This document shows positions 44,825-54,980 of a stretch of DNA of 64,000 nucleotides, in pieces. The number at the start of each line of letters is the position of its first letter. Positions within the stretch are counted from its first letter, which is position 1. The notes beneath the pieces are model-generated. The model saw only the letters and a list, made by a program, of their open reading frames with translations. It had not been told where the DNA came from and made no database searches. The stretch comes from Leptodontidium sp. MPI-SDFR-AT-0119 (lineage: Eukaryota; Ascomycota; Leotiomycetes; Helotiales; Leptodontidiaceae). Where the stretch lies: positions 310,001 through 374,000 of the forward strand of contig JAHLEZ010000001.1 in assembly GCA_020726505.1 (NCBI GenBank), written 5' to 3'. A program made the position numbers and the translations under genes.

Positions 44825-47348
44825 TTATCCATTTCTGGCCCGCAAAGCCTCTTCAAGATTTTCGCCTCTGAGACCTGTAGGACGAACATCATTCGTCCTG
44901 AAGAAACACCCTCCTGCATGACCTTCTTGGCCATTGGCTCGAATTTCCGTCCAATTGGCGAGACATTGCCAGCAAAACTCGTGATTGCACTGAGAGCCTG
45001 ACAGAAGGAAATCAGCTTTCAGCGCAAAAATACAGGAGTGAAGTCGGGAGTTACTTACAAGTCATGTGGAAGCATGCTTCGCCTTTCTGTATGCCAACCT
45101 GGCAACCCGGACATGGTTTTGTATTGGTTCTGATCCACTCCTGTGTTTCTCCGTAGCTTGGATCTCCGTGATCCCGAACACTATCATATTCATCGCAGGT
45201 CAGACCTTCGTGCCAGGGCATCTCGTGTTTGAAGCACATCTCATAGTTGCATTCTTCACATGATGTTTTGGCGTTCCTTGGAGGTGTTTGATACAGTTGT
45301 CCAGTCTCGCAGAGCGGGCTAAGACACCAGCGGAAATTAGGATCTTTCGACAAGAACGTCTGCAGCATGAATTTTTCGTATCTAGGCATGATTAGCTTTG
45401 ATGATTTCGAAGACTCGATCCAACTTACTTTGCGACAGTCTCGGTATCAGCAAGTTGATGGATCTCTTGGTATGAAAGCACCCTGTTACACTGTGGACAA
45501 GAGAGACTATCGCAGGCCGATGGACCACCGCTGACCAAGGCACCACGAAGATGCTCTGCTGTACAAGCTCTGCATACTTCAAAATCATGATCGCACTGTT
45601 GGGTTTCACTTGTGGGAAAGACAAGTATATTCCACATCCACGAGCCCTCGAACCCAGTGCAAGCCGCTTTCCATGTCTCTACGGTCCCATAATCTATTTC
45701 GAACATGGTCTTGCTACAAACCATGCAGCATTTGGGCCGGCTTTGGCGTCTGATGAATCGGAGAAATAGAGGCACAGGCGATGAACTATTGTCAATGACG
45801 GCATTGTATATTGTTCCAGTATTGAATTCTGGTATGCAGCCGGTCTCGTCAACCATTGCGGGGTCGAATCTTGGGTCGAAAAGGCTATGCATGCGGTTTG
45901 CTTCCACCAAATGTTTTGTCAGCTCCGCAGCCTTCCTCAGTGTATCGTCATTCGGCTTGGGCTCCAAGGTTTCTAACGCCTGTCGGAATGCCATTGCCTT
46001 GACGTACCTGCATCTGCTGTTAGTTCCAAAGCTATGCCGAATGTAGGGGGGAATGAGCTCACATTTTCACATGATCTACTGCCACGGTGTCGCAGCTCCT
46101 CTCCAAGCAAATTTCCAGGTCCGCCTCACATCGTATCCCCAATGACTCTTCGCACCCTTCTCGGGGACACGAGAACCATTGAAGTGTTCCGAGTTTGTAC
46201 CACCACTTTGATTTGAGAGTCTCAAGGACATTTTTCGTGAAGCAGTCTTTGCAAACTTGTTCGTAACAGCAGGTGAAATATCGAGTTTTTCCGAGGTACT
46301 CATTCAACCACTTTGACGATGAGAAATTCTGGCGAGGTTCACTCTTGAGCTTGAACTTGGGTTTCGTGCAGACGGTGCAAATGTCCAAACTCATTTTCTT
46401 ATAGAAATGGATATAGTCAGGTCCAGTTGGTAGTAGGTTTGCCAGTTGCTGAATTTCTGCTGGGCTACATTTGGTGTCCAACGACGATTGCGGCAGTCCT
46501 GTTGGAGACCAGTTTTGATTTCGCGATGAGGCCGCCTCGTCCTCGCGAACAATCAGGGCCTGATCTACAAGTCTCATTGTCAGCAGCGACCGAAGTGTCT
46601 GCGGTTGGCACATCTCAAGGCCCGATGTGTCCTTTTGCAACTCTTCGATGACCGTCTTTAGAGAGGCATTCTCAGACTCCATTGTCTCGAATGCCTCCCG
46701 TAATTCCAGCCTCTCCTGGATATCGGTTTCAACCTTCGCTGATAGGTCTCGGTGGGCATTCTCCATCTCAGCATAACGATCAAAGAATGTTTGAATATCT
46801 GTTCCCGTGTGTTGGCTGGTCGAAGAAACAATCCTCTCCAGGTGAGCGACACGTCTCTGAAGCTGCTGGTTGTGTCCACTCAGAACATGGATTGTGTTCG
46901 ACCTGGCTGACAATTCTTCGTCTTTCTCGTTACAGGCCCCTTTCAAGTCGTTCATACTGATAGATGCCACCTGATATTGCCAGTTTAGATTCCGTGTTTG
47001 CTCTTCGAAGGTCGTGACCTGAGTCCTCAAGGCGTCGGCATCCGCTTTCGCCTTACTCAATTGATCCGAGAAAGTCCATACTTGGGAATGGAGGAGTTCC
47101 TCCTCATTTTTCATCCTCTCAATGGTCTTCGTCAGGTCGATGACATTGTGCTCCTGCTCCTGGATTTTGATCTCATGCTGTTGTATCGTGATTCGTAGAG
47201 ATTCTTGCTCCTGCGAATTCTGCTGTCGAAGAGTGTTTGACCGGCTCAAGCGACTCCCTTCTGTCGCGTTTGGCTCTACACCCTTGAATTCGTCGATCAA
47301 GGACAGTCGACTCTTGCTCGAGAATCTCTTACCGAGGAGGCCCATCAT
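44825..47348 (-). CDS. RBR-type (RING1-IBR-RING2) E3 ubiquitin ligase with coiled-coil N-terminus
   Basis: Four exons (47348-46063, 46007-45429, 45381-45059, 44997-44825) give 786 aa. Residues about 30-250 are heptad-rich coiled coil. A Cys-rich block near 320-420 (CTVCTKPKF, TCCYEQVCKDCF, CPREGCEESLG) looks like an extra RING-like zinc module. RING1 starts near 521 (CCMVCSKTMFEI ... CDHDFEVCRACTAEHL ... LSCPQCNRVL). The IBR follows (CLSPLCETG, CEECNYEMCFKHEMPWHEG). RING2 begins CPGC, carries the catalytic-type Cys in GEACFHMTC and closes with HEFCWQCLANW. These are the expected metal ligands of thioester-forming RBR ligases, which move ubiquitin from E2 to a RING2 cysteine. Substrate is unknown. 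The start at the first ATG lies after a 50-bp 5'UTR intron (47376-47425); no in-frame ATG exists upstream. Confidence 0.9.
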
Positions 47349-47375
47349 GCCAGGGTTGGAACTCTGCTGCACAGC

Positions 47376-47425
47376 CTGATCGTCAATTGCTCAACGCCAT
47401 AAAAATTTCATTTTGAAATACTTAC
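47376..47425 (-). other. Probable 5'UTR intron of the RBR gene
   Basis: Donor GTAAGT and acceptor GATCAG flank 50 bp just upstream of the RBR start. The preceding exon stays open for only about 20 codons, has no ATG and is closed by an upstream stop, so the intron is most likely untranslated. Confidence 0.5.
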
Positions 47426-48342
47426 GTATTGCTTCCCAATCCTCGCTCTCGGCTTCCTAGGTGGAATTCGGTAAAGTCACTAGCGAGTTGACTGCAATCC
47501 GGCGGTATGAGAAAGGGAGAGAAATAGGACATGAATGTTCTTTTAACCCCTTCGCTGCCGCAGCCTTGTGTGACTTCTTGTCACGAAAACGCCTATCCAT
47601 GCATGGCGCATCTAGACCCACCTCATTCCGGTAAACAGTGCAAGTGGCTTGTGCCACGTTCCTGATGTTCGTAAGGCTCCCTCCAACCTTGTTGTTTGGA
47701 TTAAGTTCGCATGAGGCTCTTCATCTCTACCTAAACAGATCTCACAGTATATGATGTGGCATGTGCACTTTCGGTGAGTTGCATTGCCAATTCATTTTCG
47801 AGTCACAGCAGTGTAATCTTGCCCGAAACTTTGATGGAACGGATATCGGAAAGCTTGATAGGCGCTGAGGATGGCATTGAGGCTTTGAAATATTGGTGGC
47901 TGTTGGCGAGAGTTCTGGTTGGAAGGGACGTGCAGGAGCTGAAGGTGATTGTTGAAGGAGAAACAAGCCGTAACTAAACAGGCTTAGATCACACCCAGGC
48001 CTTGTCTCCAAGCGAGCCCCTGACTTTTTTTTCTCGAAGTCTGTCAGCTGACTGCAAAGGGTATGGCTCGACCATCGGCATGAGAAGTGCGGTGGATTGA
48101 ACGTCACTAGGGGGAAATAACGGTATGCATACATACAGCAGTGGTGTGATATTATAAGTAGTCAAGTTAAGAAACTCAGTTGTCTTGTGGTAGACTTATC
48201 TGAGTAGGTTCTACGTGATCTTCCATGTGATGGCATGTTTCCGTTACTTACGTCACCATTCGAGAACCCACTTACAAGACTGACGAATACAGACCTCAGC
48301 GATCGCCCTGCTCTTCAGAATTTTGGGTAGCATGCCGCCAAT
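47426..48342. other. Intergenic, no gene recognised
   Basis: Upstream of the RBR gene and downstream of the second DHA1 gene. Open frames at 47742-48134 (-) and 47756-47977 (+) have no recognisable features. Confidence 0.45.
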
Positions 48343-50510
48343 TCACAGCCCCTCCCACCTGACAAATTTTACAGCTCTCCATCCCAAACTCCATCTTCTT
48401 AGTCTAGCACCCCAGAAGAACATCGGTACTGAAAGTAGAAGGACGAATGCAGTAATCCCAGCCATTTCACTTAGTGCAACTACTAATCCCGCATTGGCGA
48501 TCCAAGAATTCGTGGTTGCTGAGAGACCAAAACCAATGACAGCTATTTCGACTTAGCTTCCAGCAGTAAACAATACACAGAGATAGAAACGGGTGTAGAT
48601 GGCGGGCAAGACTGAATATTTCCCCAAAGTTTCGCTGGAACATGGAGATTGAAACTTACATTTGAAGGCGAGTTGAGCAATCGTGACTTCTCCAGCCACC
48701 GGTCCGTATGCATCAAGGGTGCTATCCAGCGTTAGCGCGTGGTCTCTGGATCATATCATTAATTCTTACTAAACAAATGAAATGTTCATTGCTTGGCCTG
48801 CGGAAAAAGATACTGATAGCAGATTAGTATCACAAGTCCTGAAGGAAGGGATGACATGTTACTCACACAAACTTATACCGGTAATGGGTACCATGTAATG
48901 CATCTTATTCTCGAGTCCTACTCCATACAGAATGAGACCTAGAGGCGCAGTGATTATGGAGATAGCCATTGCCGGAAGCCGGAATTCGGGTTCGCGGATG
49001 CCTCGGTTTCGAACGGTGAAGTAATTCGCTACTGCTTCTCCAACTGGGCCTCCAGCAGGCACTTCGAAAATCATCAGCATTCGGAGAAACCGAAAGTTCA
49101 CGGATTCAGGCACTTACTCGCAAGCAGACCTCCAATGAGACTTCCGAAGAATGCAAGGCCAGATTGAAATGCAGTGAAGTTGTAGACTCTCGCGAAATCA
49201 TTTGCGACTTCGGGGCAAGTTAGTCGCAAACTTCAATGTTACGGATAGAATACGATGACTTACACGTGGACGAGAGTGCGACGCTGAATCCAACTAGCGT
49301 AGCCATAACTAGAGTTGCCCACAAAACAGGTGGCAGCAAGATCATCCCGAAAGGGCGAATGAACATGGTCCAAATCGATTGAGTTGTGTAGATCTCCCCA
49401 GTGAACAAACCCAATGTACTCCAATAAGACTTTTTGGCCGATCGAATACCCGATGACAATGGAGCGTATTGTTTATTGCCGAGAATAGCTTCTTCAAGCC
49501 TTTGGATCCTTTCTTCCAAGCGTTCGATGACCGAAGTTTGGTCCGACAAAGCCATCTTTGCCAACTTTTCATTTTCTTCGTAGTACCGTGTTTCCCTTGC
49601 TTTCTCGGTATCATCAAGAATAATGGATAGAGAGAGTCGGTAATCCGCCTTCTGGCTCACGAAAATATCTTCGCCTTCTGAGCCGTCGTAGGATCGATTA
49701 TATGACGTCTCAGGCATCGTAAATATGATCAGGATCAGGAGTGCTCCAATCAGAGCCGCCCCGACGAAGTATATCATCTGCCAAGAATTCTTCAAGACAA
49801 TGAAACCACTGACGATAATTCCGATAGAAACCCCAGATCCCACAGCAAAACTGTAGATACTGCAAAAGAGTCAGCAGTAGGCTCGAGACACGAATGTAGT
49901 GCTTACGCCATCATTGATCCTCGTTCGTGAAGAAAGAATAAGTCAGAAATGGTGCCTGGCCCGAGACATTCGCCAGCTCCTGAAAAGAAACCAAGGAGAA
50001 TTCTAGCAACCAGTTCGCTGGCATAATTGGTCGTCACTCCTGACCAGACTGCTGTGCCGAGATAACCCGAGAATGAGATGATGTACATTGGACGGCGACC
50101 ATATTTGTTGATGAGCGGTTGCCAGATTAGATTCCCGGTTCCTTGCGTTAGAGCAGATACAGTGAAGAAGTAAGCAACTTGAGGAATCACTTCTCCCAAC
50201 TTCGACTGGTCACCACCTGCAAAGTCTAGAGCAATCTCCACCAGTGCGACAGTTGGACCGGCAGCCAAAAACGTCGTCATGAGCATTCCCGCACAAGTGA
50301 CAATTGCAATGTAATATTTGAAAGGTTGAGACCTGTCTATGTGAGGTCGTGCTCTTGTCAGAAATTGGGTTGCTGTATGACTTACCAGTTTAGAGGGTCA
50401 TTGGGGTCGGTGGAGGGTTTGGGTACCAAAATGATCTCTCCAGACTCTGTTCGGAGTTGAACACGACCCAGCTTCTCCTCCACAACTCCATTTCCATCTC
50501 GCGGCGCCAT
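48343..50510 (-). CDS. DHA1-type MFS transporter (HOL3-like group), second gene
   Basis: Eight exons (50510-50386, 50332-49907, 49859-49264, 49207-49118, 49061-48867, 48797-48770, 48721-48660, 48542-48343) close in frame to 573 aa. The N-terminus has DPNDPLNWSQPFKYY. Loop 2-3 is YGRRPMYIISF. Helix 5 carries GVSIGIIVSGFIV. The long central loop (about residues 220-320) contains a short coiled-coil-like stretch, IERLEERIQRLEEAI. The C-terminal helices include ISFVYTLDAYGPVAGE. It belongs to the same DHA1 group as the gene at 32026-33930, but intron positions differ and the sequences are well diverged, so this is not a recent duplication. Substrate unknown. The 28-nt and 62-nt exons are supported by conserved text and phase. 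Confidence 0.9.
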
Positions 50511-52004
50511 GGCAAATTGGAAGTATTGCTACGGCTCTCACCAGGAGGCCGAAGGAGTGTTTAGCGAGGATGAATTAGGAGAGAATCCAGGTAACCAGCA
50601 CCCCAGACTTCCAGCTGGGTTCGTGGGCGTAAGGCTGAATATGATGTAAACTTGAGGCGCATGAATAACGGGTGTGGTGGAGCTTCTTGAGACCGGGACC
50701 ACATCCCGCAGCCATAATCGCACTTTAGGTCTGGGGATGAACAACCACTCGATGATTCAGTTTCAGTGACAGACCATTTTTCGGCATGTCCACCTTCCCA
50801 TATAGTTTCTAGAGGACTGGCGAGACATGCTTAAGTCCTGTTTCGAGTTGAAGTGGATGCGCAAAGATCACCAAATGATCGTTTCCCAGGGTATCAAGTT
50901 ACACTTGAAAGCTTGACACAAGCACAGTCCATCTTGCAGCCATTCATGTGCCTTGACGAAGGCAAGATTTAATGCTCTATGCCATTGCCGATCTCTTATC
51001 TGAATCATTCTAAAGCTTGTAGGGTGTTGACGGCCCGATAAAGAAGTCCGCTTACCGTGATCAGCCAGTCGAACACGCGTCGTCACGCAGAACTTGTCGC
51101 AGAATTGTCTTGGCAGAACTATCGTGGATTTGAACATAATAAATTGTTCATCCCTTCCAATTGAAAAGCAGTGCTACACTTGCCAAGTTGTATCATACCC
51201 ATACTCGGTTTTGGACTTCTGACGACAGCAAATGCCATGAACAGAGGCTCAAGTGACCAGATATGAGGGGAACCGCTGAAGCAACACGAAAGAACTGGAA
51301 GAGAAAACGCTTGCGAACGCCAAAAAAATAAAAAATAAATCTAGCTGAAGTACGAAATTTCCAGGCCGTCTGTTGGATACTTCAGCCTCGCTGCGAGAAA
51401 ATGCGGCGAAAGAAGCATGGAGGACATAATGCTGGAGGGAGTCATGTGAAGTGAAAAAGTAGGACTAAGTACTCAACAAGACAGCATCACCCACCCGATC
51501 CAACAAGTAGATTCGTCTTCTCGCGACATTGCGGGTCTTTGGCCTCTCAATTGTCTGATGTTTTGTCTTCCGGTTGAAGGGTGGGATTATCCTACTATCA
51601 TTCTTCCTTGAGGAGTTGGTGTCAGGTCTTACTTTTGTGGGACCTCCTGAATTTGCCGAAAACAATTGTGTTACTCAGCACGATGTTTGGCAACGATTAC
51701 TTACATCTCTAATGATTCCTCGTCCAATCTTTACTACCAAACACCCCTCAAATCAAAGGGACCACGGATTGTGGTAACTATTTTATCGCGTGTTCAGATC
51801 GCCGGATGAGTTATCCCCGCACTCCACAAGCCGAGGCATCATGGCACGGCAGATCAACAATGGCCGGCAAACTCAAACTTGGCAGAGCAGACAAAAGACT
51901 CTGTCTATTGAGCCAATGTTTTCACAAGTCTCAAATAATCTCAAAGCTTCAATACTCATATCTTTTTAGTTCAGTTTCATATTGTTACAGACCCTAATGT
52001 CAAC
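50511..52004. other. Divergent intergenic region, no gene
   Basis: Shared upstream region of the DHA1 gene (minus) and the thiolase-like gene (plus), about 1.5 kb. A short A/T-rich run lies near 51325-51345. No coding potential recognised. Confidence 0.5.
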
Positions 52005-53832
52005 ATGACATCCAGAAGAGCAGTTCCGATTGTTGTTGGAGTTGGAGACATCAAAAACCGGTCTCGAAAAGTGGGAGATGCCATTGAGCCCATGAAGTTG
52101 ATGCTTCAAGCAATCCAGGAAGCTATCAAAGATACCGGTTTATCATCTTCAGCGGCCAAAGAGTTCCAAGCCAGCATTGATAGCGTGGGGGTTGTCAACA
52201 CCTGGTCATGGAATTACTCAGACTTGCCTGGACTGATCTCTGAGAATCTTGGAGTAAAGCCAAAGTATAAGGGACTTAGCCACCACGGAGGTGACTCTCC
52301 AGCCAAGTTCTTCGATGAAGCCGCACGGAGGATCTCGTTTCGGGAGAGTAAAGTCGCGATCATAACAGGCGGGGAAGCTTTGGCGTCACGTAAGTTTACT
52401 TACTTGACACCGTATATTCGGTAGAAAAAAAGCTAAACTCGGAAAGTGGGTGCATGTGCTGCAGCTGGGAAGTCTCCTCCATGGACAGGTGCAGATGAGA
52501 GCGTGAGGTCTGTGTCAGTTTCTGACGTTGCGACAAAGAAAGAAAGTGAGTTTGGGTCTCAGATTTGGGCTCGGCTAACCGAGAAGATATCGGTACACTT
52601 CACTCTATTGGGCTACCTATCCACGTTTATCCACTTTATGAGAATGGTTTCAGAGCTCATAGAGGCCAGTCTATTCCGGATAACAATAGGGAATCTGCAG
52701 AGCTGTATGCCGATTTTGCAAAAGTGGCTGAGGGGAATCCCCTCGCTTGGAATTATGGAAAGCCCGCTGCAACCAAAGATTGCATCGGGACTGTGTCTGG
52801 AAAGAACAGAATGATTTGCTTTCCATGTAAGTCTGTTGAGCAATCCCTTCGTTGATCTTTCTAATTATATAGATCCGCTGTTGATGAATGCATTCAATAA
52901 CATTAATTTGGCGGGGTCTTCTGTTTTGACTTCGACCGAGTATGCAAAGGAAATCGGGATTCCAGAGAGCAAATGGGTTTACCCGCTGGGAGGAGCAGGC
53001 TCGAGCGATGCTACTGAATGTATGTATCCTTCCAGATTGACAGTTCTCGCTGATGAGCGCAGTTTGGCAACGACCGAATTTCCATTCGAGTCAGGCTATC
53101 TCAATGTCACTAGACGAGGGTCTGCGAGTCTCGGGTGTAACGAAAGACGAGATTGATATTTTCGACTTTTACTCCTGTTTTCCTATTGTACCTAAATTGG
53201 CATGTCAGCACCTTGGGTTCCCTTTGACGAAGCAGACGAAAGCAATCACCCTTCTGGGAGGGTTAACATCTTTTGGTGGAGCGGGGAATAATTATTCGAT
53301 GCATGTAAGTATGGCAGAGCCGCCTCGATTTCAAACGGCTAACGATATCAGGCTCTGACTGAAATGGTTCGGAAAATAAGGAAAGGTGAGGCTCAGAGGG
53401 GTTTGGTACTTGCAAATGGTGGAATGGTGACATACCAATACGTCGTATGCCTCTCATCACAGCCTCGAACCTCTCCGTATCCCGATCGCAACCCTCTCCC
53501 TGAATTTCTAAAAGATGGCCCTGTACCCGAGGTCGTCGAAAAGGCTGAAGGTGAAGCCATTATTGAGGTCGGAGTCCCGTCATCGTCAAGTGTTTTACTG
53601 ACTGTGGCAGACATATACCGTTGAATTTGAACGAGACGGTACCCCACGGCGAGGTCATATTGTTGGGCGATTGAAAAGTAATGGCCATCGATTCCTTGCG
53701 AACCATGGCGACGATATGACTTTGCAGCAACTTTCCAGCACTTCGAAGGAGCCGGTCGGAAGAAGTGGGTGGGTGGTAGCGGGGGAGGACGAGAGAAATT
53801 TGTTCACATTCACTCAAGCTGGAAAACTGTAA
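52005..53832 (+). CDS. Thiolase-like acetyl-CoA acetyltransferase (TLP1-type)
   Basis: Seven exons (52005-52389, 52447-52545, 52587-52826, 52873-53019, 53063-53304, 53352-53567, 53611-53832) give 516 aa. The start RRAVPIVVGVGDIKNRS and the block VGVVNTWSWNYSDLPG are typical of fungal thiolase-like proteins annotated as acetyl-CoA acetyltransferase. FYSCFPIVPKLACQHLG and GGLTSFGGAGNNYSMH match the thiolase-fold C-terminal half. The last 120 residues (ETYTVEFERDGTPRRG onward) are the extra C-terminal domain of this subgroup. Reactions of these proteins are mostly unproven; acyl-CoA condensation or cleavage is inferred from the fold. The classical thiolase nucleophile motif is not obvious here. 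The final intron uses a weak donor (GTCGGA) but has a good TACTGAC branch point. Confidence 0.88.
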
Positions 53833-54274
53833 ATAACCGATGACTTTCAGGATACCGCGGGAACTTTTAAATATTTTTGTAAAATTTCATGGGATATTAG
53901 ACTTCTCGGATGATATCAGTTTAGGTATCCGAGCGGGTGAGGAGGCATTTTGATAAATATTTAGGCGGCATTCAAAAGAGTGGAACAGAACCCCCTCTGG
54001 CCAGATTGTCAGTGAAAGAGGAATTGCTTCTTTTGGTTTGGAGAGACAGAGTATTACATAATCATACTTAGATCTGGGGGTTGAGCCCGAGTCCGAGTCC
54101 ACTATTGTGCGTGGCGGAGTACAGCCCCACTTACGGTAAAACCAATCAAACGAGCAAAGCGTTCAAAAAAAATTGACTCTTACATATAACCAAATAGCGA
54201 CATCTCGTGCATCCGAACAGTCTCGATAGGCAAGTTTATCTCATTCTGAATGTAACATTCTCACTTATTAACTT
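53833..54274. other. Intergenic
   Basis: 3' flank of the thiolase-like gene. No gene seen. Confidence 0.5.
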
Positions 54275-54362
54275 CGTTCTGCAGCTCAGTGGTAGAGCGG
54301 AAGATTGCAGTGTCCAGACCGCAACATATCTTCAGGTCAGGTGTTCGAACCACCTTCGGGAC
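54275..54362 (+). tRNA. tRNA-like element (tRNA pseudogene or SINE head), Cys-like anticodon loop
   Basis: The A-box/D-arm GCTCAGTGGTAGAGC (54284-54298) is perfect. An anticodon stem GAAGA (54300-54304) pairs with TCTTC (54329-54333) around a loop that starts TTGCA, which would read GCA (Cys) with a roughly 17-nt intron. The T-arm AGGTG/CACCT with loop TTCGAAC (54339-54355) is also perfect. The acceptor stem fails: the 3' strand TCGGGAC (54356-54362) has no partner in the bases before the D-arm. Position 8 is also not T. So the Pol III promoter boxes are intact but a functional tRNA is unlikely. It may be a relic tRNA or the 5' part of a tRNA-derived SINE. Confidence 0.5.
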
Positions 54363-54980
54363 TTTGATCCGACCTCCAGCATTAAATGTTGGATTAACAT
54401 TTTTGAACTTTTTAGTTCTGTATGAGACTGAAAGCTTGACGCATGTGTATGCAGCGGGTATTTTGTTTTGCTTGGCTGCTATTTATTCTCTTTCTACGGC
54501 GTTGAATATTTAAATCTGGCAGAAGTCAGGCCGGTAAGCGAGCCCCAAGTGGAGGAATGCTACAGGCCAAGCAAACCCAGCTGAATGAAGCCTCTTTGCC
54601 CGAACAGTGAAGCCAACAAGTTCCACATGGGAGGCCACTGAGAAAACCAGTCAGTCTGCAAGACGAATTGATTTTCATCCGGTCGGTTCGGCCACTCGTC
54701 AGAGACGGGAATGGGCATCGTTAGACTTCATGCCAGGACGGTCTCAGCATGTTGCCCTACCAGGTAAAAGGGATATATTACTTGAGCCACTTTTGTCCAA
54801 TCAGTTCACCCCCCTCTGCTCATGGCACTATTCGGCAGACATACCTGCTCTCCAGCCATGAGTTTACGTCGTCTTTCTATTTCTTTGTCGCCCCGCTGCC
54901 TGGCAGTCTTCCTTCCGTTTGCTGTCCATCCGTCCGTCGCCTTCGATGCCACCGTATGCCCTTCACTCGATGTCCAAAGT
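54363..54980. other. Intergenic, no gene recognised
   Basis: Between the tRNA-like element and the 3' end of the STAND pseudogene. If the tRNA-like element heads a SINE, its body would lie here (54363 to about 54500, T-rich), but one copy is not enough to define it. Confidence 0.4.

Noticed and set aside
44731..44934. Apparent RBR C-terminus without RING2 completion (frame beginning MAKKVMQEG)
   Set aside because: The correct splice (donor at 45058, acceptor at 44998) puts the last exon in a different frame and yields the full RING2 with HEFCWQC.
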